Shown one piece after another: positions 9,014 to 19,456 of a stretch of 34,173 nucleotides of DNA. A program made the translations under genes and the position numbers. The notes beneath the pieces were generated by a model. That model did no database searches. It was not told the origin of the DNA and saw only the letters and a program-made list of their open reading frames with translations. Each line of letters begins with the position of its first letter. The first letter of the stretch is position 1. Source of the DNA: Nemertoderma westbladi (taxonomy: Eukaryota; Xenacoelomorpha; Nemertodermatida; Nemertodermatidae); assembly GCA_032718475.1 (NCBI GenBank), contig JAUCBJ010000692.1:1-34173 (forward strand). Reading direction: 5' to 3'.

Positions 9014-9875
9014 TGCAAATTTATGCTAATTTTTTAGGTTTGTTATAAATAGTATCAAATTTTATTAATAAAAAATTTCAAAAAGTTGTCTGAAACTTTT
9101 ATTAATGCAGGGTGGCTGTGTAGACACCCACATAAATTTTCAGACTGATTTCTCAAAAATTGTAGAAGTAGTAGGGTTTTGAAGTTGACAAATTAATAAA
9201 AAAAATATTTGGAGATAATCGACCTTTTATTAAACATAGTAATAGTAATTTCGATAGGATTCCCTAAATGGAAATTGTTATAACTTGAAAAATATAAGAG
9301 CTATTAAATTTTTTCAAAAGTTTTTTAAAAGTTTTCAGATTTGGAAACACAATTTAATCGTGCATTATAATAAATCATAAACATAATTTCGACATATTTT
9401 GGACTAAAATGGTGTATCCCCTTAGGGCTTAACGAGGAAATCAACCAGCAAATAAACGGTTTTGGTATACCGGTTCCCGTAAGCGATGTTCTGATTCTGC
9501 CAGCACCACTGGGTCGGTGTTAGTGGATCCAGTCCGCTAAGCATAGCCATTAGCCATAGCCATCCTATAAAATGGGGGGAGCCAATTTAACAAGTTGGCA
9601 ATCGAGGTATATCCAACGCGACAATAAAAATGCACAGTAGGTATGGTCATAAACAAATAGTACCCGTAATAATGTTGGCCTAATTAAGTTTATAAAATAA
9701 TTTTTTTTTTTGAAAAAATATTTCTAAATTGTTTCACAGCAAATTTTTTTAGGAATATTTTGTATGGCAATGGCCCAGAATCACCACCACCGTAAGCAAT
9801 TGCCCGTTTTAGAAGAAAAATCATAATTAAAAGTTGTGAATGCGAGTCTTTAACGAAATATTCGGATACCATTAG

Positions 9876-10263
9876 TATTATTCAGCACATTATAAAACCT
9901 CAGTAGCCAAAGTATACGGCCAAATTACCACTTTTGGCTATTTGAAAATTTCGAGCTACTTGTAATTTTGGTGCTCTTTTAGTGTCTAATAAAAAATAAA
10001 AAATGTAGATTTTATTCTAATTTCGCTTTCGATTACTAATAATTAATTCAACTAACCAAAAAAGCATATGGTTTAATGGTTATACCAAAGTCTTCAAGGG
10101 TGATGTATTTTGAGTAATTATTTTATCAATTCCGATAAGTGCTGATATGTTATGGGTGCCAGGAACTCCTCATATCTCGAAAACTACTGAAGCTATTACA
10201 TTTTTATTTGTCTCAACTGAAAGATGACATAATTTTAGTTAGAGACAAGAACTTTCGACGCGC
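9876..10263 (+). repeat. Interspersed repeat R1, copy b (uninterrupted)
   Basis: This copy is the inverted counterpart of 1-57 plus 663-1000 and lacks the 605-bp insertion. The empty site lies in TTTGTCTCAACTG near 10208-10220. No coding function is visible. The ORF at 9690-9872 just upstream is AT-rich noise. Confidence 0.65.
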
Positions 10264-11802
10264 CTGACATATTGTTTCAGGGGTTTTATCTAAGGGAAAT
10301 AACTGGCCCACTAAATTTAGGGGCTTTGCAGCAGCTTGGCGGGTTGTATCTATAGTATATCATGGTGAGATGCATAAGCCATAAGGGTGTACTGTACTGA
10401 AAGTTTTTTTGATGAAAATGTAACATTTTATTCTATTGTAAATGACTGAAAGTGTCAATAATGGCAGTTCTTAAAGTTAAACAATATTTGCTGATTAGTG
10501 TATATGTGTATCATTTTAAATCGGGATAAACCTAAATAAGTATATGAAATGAGGTAGAAACCTATTTAATTTTTATTTTATTTTCTTTTAATCCGGACAC
10601 GACAGGGCAATACAGAGATTGTACTGGTTACAAAAGTGATATTATATAGTTTATGTGTAAAGAAATTCAATGAGAAGGCCAACAACTTCAGAGTAATCTA
10701 TAATGGTGTTATGCATGACAAAATTAATAATTTTTTATATTCTTATAAATTTTAAAGTTTTGGTAATGTCCCAACTACTAAACCCTCCTAAACAAAATTT
10801 CACCATGTAAATGTAGTCATTTAAAGAGCAGAGGTAAATAACAAGGCATACCACCCCCTACCCCTACAGTATACACTTTATGCCCTAGACTCTTTTTATA
10901 TCTACCAAGTTAGTCAAGGTTTTAAATTTTATAATTATATCATTTCAAACAATTATAATATTGTAAAATGAAATAATATTGTAAATAACATAATAATTAG
11001 ATACAAAACGTCTGGAATGCGGAAGTTATGTTTCCTTATTCACAATTATTAATCCCCCCAAACAAGAAAATGGTCGCAGCCAATCACAACACAGTACTTT
11101 TATCACAATAAATCCAATATTAACATGTGGGGCGAGCCACGAAGTAAGTTGAGCCTTAGCGTAGGGGTAACATTAATAAACCTGTCGTTCTGTGGTTCTG
11201 ACGTTCTGTTATGTCCAATTTTGAAAGTGAATATCTCGGCCAATCGTTGATGAAATCTATCCAAACTTGGTACAAATGAGTCTGGCAAGAGTTTAGAAAT
11301 TTTCCAAGTTGAATTTGCGTGTATCCTTTGAGAAGCTAAGGGGTTGTTATTGGTTATTGGTTAATTGGGTCCTGAGTGGCCCAGAAGGTTTGATATTTTT
11401 TGATATTTATTATATGATATTGTGTAACGAAACTGCTTCCAGATTAATTTATTTAGTCCTTTGCCAAAATTAGAGTGCCGGTATCTGTTTATCTTGGCTG
11501 TATAGTATAAGTTGCCCATTAAGGCGGGCCTTTACATACATTTCGACAAATTTGTCGATATCTGGTTTTTTACACATTCTAATGCGAAATTTTATGCAGA
11601 TTCCGAATCTGAAATCCGTTTTGAATTATATTGTTTAGTTTTCGAGAAACACTCGTGTTTCCATGGAATGTTTTCATAAAAATATGATTAATATTATATT
11701 TTCCCCAAAAATTGTGTTTCCCGACTTAAACAGACAGACTAGATTTTGCCGAACATCAAAACTGATGCACGAAATGAAATCTGCGACCCCGAAAGCTGAG
11801 GA
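10264..11802. other. Intergenic, no gene seen
   Basis: AT-rich sequence without convincing ORFs. The 61-codon minus-strand frame at 11103-11288 has no recognisable similarity. A short C-rich stretch lies near 10850-10865. Confidence 0.5.
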
Positions 11803-12459
11803 CTTTGAAAGTCCTCAGCAAGTCTCTGATCGGATGAGCATAAGCTCAAAAGACAAAAGATGGTATGCTTGAGCATGTGGATGACTTCTGTTACCTGGGA
11901 TCATGGATCCGGAAGTCAGGTGAGGACCTTCGAATACGTAAGGGAAAGGCATGGGCAGCCTTGAATAGGCTTTCCAGGATTTGGAAGTCACCGAGAATAA
12001 ATCGGAAACTTAAGGTACGATTATTTAGAGCAGCAGTAGTTCCAGTACTCTTATATGGGAGTCCATGCTGGGCTCTAACTGCTGAGGACACCAAATCTCT
12101 GGATAGCACATTCACAAGAATGCTACGCCGGGTTCATTGTATCAGGGTACAATGCACACATCTCCAACCAGACACTATATAACATTGGAGGTGTGTCATT
12201 GGTTCCCCCAAGCTTGACACTAGAACAAAATCGCCTCCGCTTTGCAGGACATTGCTTTCGCCGTGAGGACCAGCCAGTGCATAATCTTGTAATTTGGCAG
12301 CCTCATGGAGTGAATAAGCATGGTGGACAGCCCATGACATTCTTGAGACGGATCTTAAAGGACACTGGCCTTGAAAATGCGGATGATCTAGCAAATGTCA
12401 TGGGTGATAGGGAGTTGTGGCGGCGCAATTTTGTCGACAAGCCGGCACAGCATTGTTAA
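11803..12459 (+). pseudogene. RTE ORF C-terminal fragment with two frameshifts
   Basis: The fragment encodes the region after the RT catalytic core (thumb and C-terminal part). Compared with copy 1 it has about 7 extra bases (AGACAAA-like) near 11851-11858 and one extra base near 12145. These split it into frames 11663-11872, 11865-12182 and 12193-12459. The final frame ends KPAQHC versus KPAQHS in copy 1. It has no RT active site and cannot be functional. Confidence 0.85.
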
Positions 12460-12509
12460 AAGTACAGCTGCAATGCAGCATGCCGATCTTAGTAGTAGTA
12501 GTAGTAGTT
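11803..12509 (+). mobile_element. RTE-like retrotransposon, copy 2 (5'-truncated)
   Basis: From ACTTTGAAAGTCCTCAGCAAG onward the sequence is nearly identical to the reverse complement of 2650-1955. It ends with the same GCATGCCGATC and a TAG trinucleotide run at 12489-12509. Abrupt 5' truncation plus a simple-repeat 3' tail is typical of target-primed insertion. It lies on the opposite strand to copy 1, so the two form a distant inverted repeat. Confidence 0.9.
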
Positions 12510-12950
12510 GAAATTTTAACACAATGTTCAAGAGACATGACTGATCAAAAGTTATAGACAAAATTTTGAAAAGTTATATAGAAGTTATATAGAAGTTTTG
12601 GTGCCAAAAACCGAAAAATGTCAAATTTGTTTCTTGATTTTTGAATTTTTTGGTTATAAAACAAAATACCGCAAAATCCTCTATAACTTTTGCGTATCAA
12701 TCCCATTAGATGCCCCCTACCAAATCTGGTAACATTTCAAGTACTTGGTCACGATCCTTAGCATTTTGAGTCAATTTAACAAATTTGCCAATAAAATTGG
12801 CGGGAAATTTTAAATTTCAAAAAATTTCGAAAAATATTGGTTAAGAAATATCTAAGACACCTTGGTATTGTGTATTTAGCGTATAAAAGGCTACAATAAA
12901 TCAGTAAGGCTGGAAAAATGGAAGCTGTCTCCCATATGTGGAGGCCTTTC
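12510..12950. other. Intergenic, no gene seen
   Basis: AT-rich sequence directly 3' of the RTE tail. It has no ORF of interest and no clear repeat structure. Confidence 0.5.
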
Positions 12951-13160
12951 TTAGGCCGCGTTCACACTACCGAGTCAAAGTCAAAGTCAAAAGAAAATAA
13001 ATACAGCTAGCTAGCAATAATAAATAATAATACATTATGTAGGCCTAATATAATACATAAGGGCATTCTAGAAAATATTTAATTTCCTGTGATTATGTTT
13101 TACATTTTTTCTTTTGACTTTGACTTTGACGTTGACTCAGTAGTGTGAACACGGCCTTAA
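12951..13160. mobile_element. MITE with about 50-bp terminal inverted repeats
   Basis: The left end (12951-12998) begins TTAGGCCGCGTTCACACTAC and continues with a run of GTCAAA units. The right end (13107-13160) is its reverse complement with few mismatches. The interior is AT-rich and non-coding. A possible TTA/TTAA at both edges could be the target duplication. The size fits a MITE; the superfamily is not determined. Confidence 0.8.
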
Positions 13161-14424
13161 ACATCGTCGCCGAGAAAATGCGCTATATGCCATGACAACA
13201 TTATTGTCCTACTCGCAATAGCGATAGCATTCTCAATTCTGCTGCGGTTTGCCCTGCTGAGAAATGGGATTGCATTTTGCACTCTGATTTTTGTTTTAAT
13301 CAATTTTCCAATAAAATTACATACACGAAATGATACTATGTGGTTATTTTATGGTTGTGGTATCTCCAGGAATACAAAAAAGAAAATTGATTTTTTTAAA
13401 AATGTTCCCATAGGCCAATTCCTAGAGAAATTTGACACGTTGGGGTTCCACTTGTACAGCTTGAAATTCTGTATATGTGTATCTTGGCAATTGGGTTTAC
13501 AGATCTCGAGAAAAAGAAACATGAATATGAATAAAATTACCTTCGAGATATCGCGAAAGGTGTAAACGGAGATGTCAGTCATAGAACTTATATATAAAAG
13601 CTTAATTAATGCTAAAAAGTTTTCAAACAATAGGATTCCCAGGTGATGTGAATGGATTTTCAGAATCTACATAAAATAGTGGGGAAAATTCTAGGAAAAA
13701 ACATATATTTATTTCAAAAAGTGACCAAATAATGAAACATTGGCGCACTGCTTTGAGAAATTTCCACAAAAATGCTAATTACTTTTTAATGCCTGACATT
13801 CAAATTTCGGAGTTTGATTTTTGGAATCTACCTAATCTAATCGAACTTTGAATCTATTGGGATGGTTTCCAGGAAATATTGAAAAAAAAATATTACATGG
13901 CGAAACACATTAACTGGTGTATGTAGAGTTATGAGTTCGGTTAAAAATGAAATGACAGTAATTGTAACCGTAATATTTAGCAGTAATAGCCGTAATTTAG
14001 CCGTAACCGTAATATTTAGCATATGGCAACTACCTGTGAGTTGCTGGATCCAGCCATTACTGAATCAGCAATGTGTACATACATATTGTAATTGTAATTT
14101 TATTCTATTATTAATTAAATATCAATAAATGGTTCCCTATTTAGGTAGTGAACACAAAACATCTTCACATAAACATACGATATCTCAATAATGATATTTC
14201 AAAAACAAATTTACCCGCCGTTTAGACATTTTCATTCCCTTTGAGTAGATGAAAGAACTTCTTATTTAATGAAAACGGTTTTCAGATTTCTTAAGAAAGA
14301 ACCGAATTGTACAGATTGCGTAAATTATAATATTGAAATTAGAAAATGTGCTCATGAGAATAAACTTACAAGGGAAGCAAGGCAACAACACAAAGGCAAT
14401 TTAAAACTGATCATGATAAAGTAC
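13161..14424. other. Intergenic, no gene seen
   Basis: Short overlapping ORFs on both strands (13338-13630, 13837-14128) show no recognisable domain. A weak local repetition of CCGTAATATTTAGC occurs at 13968-14020. Confidence 0.5.
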
Positions 14425-14520
14425 TTATATAGATAGATAGATGTTTATTGATTAAGGTATTATGTCACAAAATTAGTAATTAGCACGTTTTCACTCAAAA
14501 TAACCAATAGTAGGGGTAGT
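14425..14520 (-). other. Possible non-LTR retrotransposon 3' tail
   Basis: On the minus strand, AATAAACATCTATCTATCTA places a polyadenylation-type AATAAA directly before an ATCT run, as in some CR1/L2-like 3' ends. No linked coding sequence is visible, so this is tentative. Confidence 0.3.
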
Positions 14521-15569
14521 GGGGTCAATAGACTAACTTAATCCAAATTAAAGGCCAATTAAATACTCCATTTAAGTATTTATGTAAGATGCTCTCGGTT
14601 AAGCCGCGAGCAAAATTAATAGCAAAAATATTTCATTTAACTAATTTAAACTTAAATCAACCAATAACAATAGTTTTACCAAAAAAAGCAAAATAAATCA
14701 CATTATTAAAGGGTCTTATTATTATACATAATATCAATGAAACCCAGAGAGAATTACAGTTGTAGCGGATTAAACTTCAGTGAGGTCTCAAAACAACGAC
14801 CTTTCTCCATAGAGACTTATTAATTAAAGGGAGATCGTACACCAATATATATATATAGGTATATATATCTTAAAACGGCCAATATGGCCACAATTTACAA
14901 GTTGGAGATATTGCCCTTTGCATTAATTTGAAGACTTGAAACTTTGTGAAAACATCTGTATCCGTGAAATATGGCACTGGAAATAATTTTGTTAATTGTA
15001 ATCATGAAAACTTTCCAAAATTGATGTAAGTTAAAGTGGCCATATCGTTTTTAGTTGCGGTTTGTTTTGGTTTCAAAAGTAACATTATGGCCACTTTTTC
15101 CATTTTGTGCATTAAATTATAAATATTGACAATGAAAATGTTTCAATTGTAGCACAACCTAACACTATATAAAGGTATTTAAAATTGTAAATTGATGTTT
15201 CTTTATGTTATAGTGGTGAAGCTAGCCTACTACCAAATAACTGTAATTTAAGCGGCTGGGGTAATATGTATATTCTGGAGTTCATTTAACAAATTGATAT
15301 CTTATTAATACTGATTAATACTTATTAATAATGATATTTGAAATGTTTTGATAAAACTTGTTTTAGTAGGACTTGATCAGAATTATAAGAAATATAATCG
15401 TAACAAAAGGACAACGCATTCGCATATAATTTGGGAGGCAGCCAAGATAATTTGATGAAATCCTGATACATTAAGTCTTACATTGCGATGTTGGGTCGTG
15501 CCTCATTATAATATGTTCAAAGTCGTTTATTGTTTGGTTCTATCAATGTAGATGGTCTCTGTATCCCGT
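14521..15569. other. Intergenic, no gene seen
   Basis: AT-rich DNA with a short AT microsatellite (about 14844-14868). No ORF above noise and no strong repeat. Confidence 0.5.
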
Positions 15570-16035
15570 TTCTTTACTAAGACACTTAGTTTCTCTGATC
15601 GTTCTCTGATCTTTACTAAGATACTTAGTTTATCTGATCTCTGATCTTTACTAAGATACTTAGTTTCTATGATCTCTGATCTTTACTAAGATACTCAGTT
15701 TCTCTGATCTCTGATCTTTACTAAGATACTTAGTTTATCTGATCTCTGATCTTTACTAAGATACTCAGTTTCTCTGATCTCTGATCTTTACTAAGATACT
15801 CAGTTTCTCTGATCTCTGATCTTTACTAAGATACTCAGTTTCTCTGATCTCTGATCTTTACTAAGATACTTAGTTTATCTGATCTCTGATCTTTACTAAG
15901 ATACTCAGTTTCTCTGATCTCTGATCTTTACTAAGATACTCAGTTTCTCTGATCTCTGATCTTTACTAAGATACTCAGTTTCTCTGATCTCTGATCTTTA
16001 CTAAGATACTCAGTTTCTCTGAAGTTTCTCTGATC
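15570..16035 (+). repeat. 35-bp minisatellite, about 13 units
   Basis: The word CTTTACTAAG recurs exactly every 35 bp from 15611 to 15996 (12 starts), with a diverged unit before it. Each unit also holds a doubled TCTCTGATC. Two main unit types differ at ACTTAGTTTATCT versus ACTCAGTTTCTCT. After the first unit the order is A', B, A, B, B, B, A, B, B, B, B, which suggests expansion by multi-unit blocks. Confidence 0.95.
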
Positions 16036-16053
16036 ACTTTCCTCTTTTGGAAT

Positions 16054-16608
16054 TGTAATGGTGATGATTTTATCGTCATAAGAACAAGGCCATTCCCATT
16101 TATTGGTTCTGAAGAAATAGAGGTTTCTATTTGGGTTTGCAACTATTTATGTTTCTAATAATATCAATAGTATCAATTGTTTGGTTATTTTAGAGAGATG
16201 AAAATATTTAATGACTTTATCGTACAGAATATTTAATACAAGAGTTTTAAGATTTTACACCGAAATTATAAAATATGAATTTACCGTAACAATTACTATA
16301 TGAATTTAATTGAACGAATGAAAAGGTGATCCAAAAATCCTTATAAGCAAATGCCAATTAGTAATTAGTTCTGGTTGACCCCTTATACTAACTACTGTTA
16401 GTATTTGACCCTTTATTCGGCACATACTATTTACTGTAAGTACTGTATATCTTGACTAATTAACAGGCGCGTATGCTAGTGCTAATTAACACAATGTAGG
16501 TACTGAATAATCGAACTAAATATCAATCTACTGTACAATTATAGACAAACTTTGTCATAGACTCAATATTGGCGAGGTCAATGTTAACCGTATAATATAA
16601 TTACCACA
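16054..16608 (-). repeat. Candidate 3' LTR of a BEL/Pao element
   Basis: Minus-strand sequence starting TGTGGTAATTATATTATACG follows a purine tract (AACGGGGGAG) 150 bp downstream of the BEL C-terminal coding end, as expected for a 3' LTR. A TG..CA-type end can be placed at CATTACA (16054). There is no second LTR to confirm the limits, so the distal boundary is inferred. The adjacent minisatellite could instead lie within the LTR. Confidence 0.5.
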
Positions 16609-16620
16609 CTCCCCCGTTAA
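16609..16620 (-). other. Candidate polypurine tract of the BEL/Pao element
   Basis: Minus-strand TTAACGGGGGAG is directly followed by TGTGG, the expected arrangement for plus-strand DNA priming at the 3' LTR. Confidence 0.5.
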
Positions 16621-16761
16621 ACGACGCAAATATCTACATGTAAAACGACTATAAATAATTAAAATAAATATTGTAACCCAACACATAATAAATTAACCGC
16701 CACCATTTTATTTATATAATTGCTATATTAGATTATACTAATATTAATTATAAATTGTATT

Positions 16762-17050
16762 TCAATCACCAATTTCCAAGGGAAACAATTCTTGAACAGG
16801 TCGCTTTAGAGTTTGTGATTTGCTAGATTTGCGATCCCAGACCTTAACGACTGCTCCACGTACATCTCCATCTCTCCCTTGGAACAACGACTCTACGAGA
16901 CCCAACTTCCACATAGAGCGGTGTAGACCAGCGTCTCGAATGATCACCGATTCCCCAACTTGAATGACCCTTTTCTGAGTCCTCGCTGTCCCGTAATGTT
17001 GCTGGCGTAATTCGAATCTTCCCTTTGATGCGGCAATTGTAAGGCAAAAT
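16762..17050 (-). pseudogene. BEL/Pao polyprotein C-terminus (DUF5641-like), truncated
   Basis: The minus-strand frame reads RQQHYGTARTQKRVIQVGES, then IIRDAGLHRSMWKLGLVES, GRDGDVRGAVVKV and RPVQELFPLEIGD before the stop. This is the characteristic domain after integrase in BEL/Pao retrotransposons (DUF5641-like). The frame stays open upstream past the ATG at 16947, so that ATG is not a start. Everything upstream (gag, protease, RT, integrase core) is missing beyond about 17050. The fragment followed by a candidate LTR is the 3' remnant of an element. Confidence 0.8.
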
Positions 17051-17271
17051 CATCTTAATTTCTGTATAATTAAGTGTTGTTATTACTTGATAAATAATCC
17101 AATATCACGAGTTAGTATAAATGTACTGGAACACTCCAAACTGTGATCTGCATTCAAATAAGTTATGAATGACTCTGTATTGAGTTCAACATAACTTGTT
17201 AACTCCTATATTTCATCAACATTCATTTACATTCATTCATTTACGTTCATTTACATGAACTCAATAATTAC
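17051..17271. other. Short spacer, no gene seen
   Basis: AT-rich stretch between the BEL remnant and the non-LTR tail. It includes several CATTCATTTAC-like repeats near 17218-17255. Confidence 0.5.
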
Positions 17272-18142
17272 TGTTTTATTTATTTTTATTTATTTTTTTA
17301 TTTATTTATTTCTGAACAATTTACTACATTTCTACATACAATGTAGAATGTAGACGGTGGTTGGACGGGTAGGCCCATTACACCAGCCACCGTTAGCACT
17401 CAACAATTGTAGCTGCACTAAGAAAAGCATTACAAAAACAAATAACCGACAAATCTACTGTACGATCGAGTATCATAGTAATTGCAACTATAAAACAACC
17501 AACCTACTGTAGTTACGATTATACTGCATTATACTGCAATAATTATATAAGTGCACTTTTAATTATAGAGGAATAATTCTAAACAATACATATCTAATTA
17601 GTTGGTGTGGAAACGAAAATAGAAAACTGTAAATCGGATACAAACCTAAAATTGAAATATAAAACAAAGTTCTAACTTAGATAATATCTATGCAACAACA
17701 ATACGGTACTCTATATACAGTGATCTGTATTGTAAGCATCTATCTAACAATACGGTACGTAATCTAATATATTTGTAACAATAGAAAGTGTAACAGTTTT
17801 GTTTAGCGTGTACATGTAAAATAGAAAATACATAAACAATAATAAAATGCATGTCGAAAACACAGTGTTATTGCTCTGAAGCGAGCAGTTTAGTTATGGC
17901 GTTTTTAAATAAATTTACTGAATTAGCGTTCCGTAAAGAAGAAGGCAGGGTGTTCCAGACCTCTGGAGCGCGCACTCTGATTGATTGTCTAGCAATCTCA
18001 AGGCGTGTGCGTGGTACCATATAGTTATTATTGGCTGCCGATCGCGTTTGGTGTTCATGTGTTGTTGATATGAGAGTGAGTAGAGAAGGGAAAATGTCAG
18101 ATGGTAATAGTTTATGTATGTAGCTGTAGCTTAGTATTGTTA
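17272..18142 (-). mobile_element. 5'-truncated jockey/CR1-like non-LTR retrotransposon
   Basis: A minus-strand coding end (18142-17868) is followed by a long 3' UTR and an AAATAAAT-rich tail at 17272-17312. The UTR holds a stem, ACGGTGG at 17354-17360 pairing with CCACCGT at 17386-17392. The 5' edge abuts the AT/TGTC-rich repeat starting near 18150. Confidence 0.65.
17868..18142 (-). pseudogene. Non-LTR reverse transcriptase C-terminal fragment
   Basis: The minus-strand frame without an internal stop reads LLPSDIFPSLL, then HEHQTRSAANNNY, RTRLEIARQSIRVRAPEVWN, TLPSSLRNANSV and LFKNAITKLLASEQ before TAA. The pattern of TRS, a WN-LP pair and a terminal FK-LL helix is the usual end of jockey/CR1-like RT polyproteins. 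No catalytic motif is included because the rest is missing. It was found by direct translation of a region with no ATG-initiated ORF. Confidence 0.75.
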
Positions 18143-18149
18143 TCTATCT

Positions 18150-18168
18150 AATATATATAAATCTCGAT

Positions 18169-18200
<32 letters not shown>

Positions 18201-18870
18201 ATCAGCTATACAATCGAACCCATCTCGATGAAATCTCGCTTGCTATAGCTCGTTAGAAAGGTCTCGCTCTAACTCGTTGCAACGTAATACTCAGAGTCGT
18301 CTGAAGTTCACTCGTCTGCCGCTAGAGGGCGATTTTCGTGATTTTCGGGCGAAATTTATCGAATTATTTCGGTTCTTCTATCGGTAATTAATTATTTAGA
18401 GGGCTAACATTTATCCCATCTGGTATAAAATTAACATGAGTAGATTCGCCGTGTCCCATTCTCACAAAGTTTTTATTTTATTCGAGTGTTTAATATAAAT
18501 ATGTATGATTATTTATTGATTAAAAACCAAATAGTGTATAAATATGTCATATTCGCCAAGCACGATCGAATTGGCCTATTCTTAGTGCTGTAGTGAATAT
18601 AGGGAAGGATTTTTTTCTGTATCATAGCAACGTTAAGGTTATTATTGAAATCGCAGCTAGCTGGGCACAGATAAGGAGCAAGCCAGGCTGTAGTGTTGAT
18701 TGGGGTGGGTTTGGGTTGTCTGTTGCGAACTGCTCAAGTGTAATTCTGCTTTCTCAATCATTGGCTGCATGGAAGGAGAGGTTTATAACATTTTTGTTTT
18801 ACTGTTATGAATATTAAAAGTAAAATAATTATTTCTGTAGGCCTATATTATTTTATCTAATATTATACAT
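18150..18870 (+). repeat. Interspersed repeat with TGTC microsatellite (Helitron-like 5' end?)
   Basis: It starts with TCTAATATATATAAATCTCG and a TGTC run (18171-18196), then a block repeated at 18877-18983 (phrases TCGATGAAATCTCGCTT, CTCGTTGCAACGTAATACTC). Near 18743 the phrase ATTCTGCTTTCTCAAT is shared with 19283. A TC start followed by A/T and TGTC-rich sequence resembles some animal Helitron 5' ends, but this is a weak inference. The 74-codon ORF (18593-18817) is unsupported. Confidence 0.45.
18319..18331 (+). promoter_or_regulatory. CTCF-core-like motif
   Basis: CCGCTAGAGGGCG differs from the CTCF core pattern at one position (G for A at position 3). It lies in the interspersed repeat. 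Motif match only. Confidence 0.3.
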
Positions 18871-18970
18871 CTAATCTCGATGAAATCTCGCTTACTATAG
18901 CTCGTTAGATAGGTCTCGCCCTAACTCGTTGCAACGTAATACTCAGAGCCGTCTGAAGTTCCCCCATCTG

Positions 18971-18983
18971 CCGCTAGAGGGCG
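18971..18983 (+). promoter_or_regulatory. CTCF-core-like motif, unit 1
   Basis: CCGCTAGAGGGCG has one mismatch to the core CCASYAGRKGGC. Confidence 0.3.
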
Positions 18984-19116
18984 AATTGTCCGATAGTGAA
19001 AACCTGTTCTCATTTAGTTGTTTTTAATGCTTTTGAGCTGAAACTTGGTAGATATCTACTGCAGCATAGGCTGTATATTTCCGGAGTCACTGAGTTGTCT
19101 ACAGTTCCCAGGTCTA

Positions 19117-19129
19117 CCACTAGAGGGCT
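19117..19129 (+). promoter_or_regulatory. CTCF-core-like motif, unit 2
   Basis: CCACTAGAGGGCT matches the core CCASYAGRKGGC without mismatch. It has the same orientation as its neighbours. Confidence 0.35.
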
Positions 19130-19264
19130 AAATGTCTGAAAGTTAACATCTTCTCCAACTTTGTTAATTACAATCTGTTTAGACTGAAACTTGGTAGGCA
19201 TCTTCTACAGCATATGCTATATCTTTACTGAGTCGCGCAGAGTTGTCTACAGTTTCCGCGTCTG

Positions 19265-19277
19265 CCACTAGAGGGCG
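19265..19277 (+). promoter_or_regulatory. CTCF-core-like motif, unit 3
   Basis: CCACTAGAGGGCG matches the core without mismatch. It has the same orientation as its neighbours. Confidence 0.35.
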
Positions 19278-19456
19278 AAATATATTCTGCTTTCTCAATG
19301 GCTGCATGTGATACTGTAATAAATAATACCAGAATACTGTAATACTGTAATACTGTAATATTTCTATTAGATATAACCGTGTGCTGCTGTAACTGGTAAC
19401 CAGTCAGCCGGTAGGCCTACGCCCAGGTTGGAATCTATGTAGAGTTTGCTCAACAT

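Larger units (their letters stand above)
18877..19277 (+). repeat. Three diverged units of about 147 bp, each ending in a CTCF-core-like motif
   Basis: Units end at 18983, 19129 and 19277, spaced 146 and 148 bp. The last two share CTGAAACTTGGTAG, a CTACAGCATA-like block and GAGTTGTCTACAGTT. Each unit ends in CTAGAGGGC. Short ORFs across them are not meaningful. Confidence 0.7.

Noticed and set aside
1-12509. One large inverted duplication uniting the R1 and RTE copies at both ends
   Set aside because: The order of R1 and RTE differs between the two sides and the spacer sequences do not match, so these are independent insertions.
13338-14128. Short overlapping ORFs on both strands
   Set aside because: Low-complexity AT-derived translations with no domain, splice or repeat support.
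15570-16035. CRISPR-like array
   Set aside because: Units are contiguous 35-mers without variable spacers, in a eukaryotic context; it is a minisatellite. The same applies to 24431-25041.
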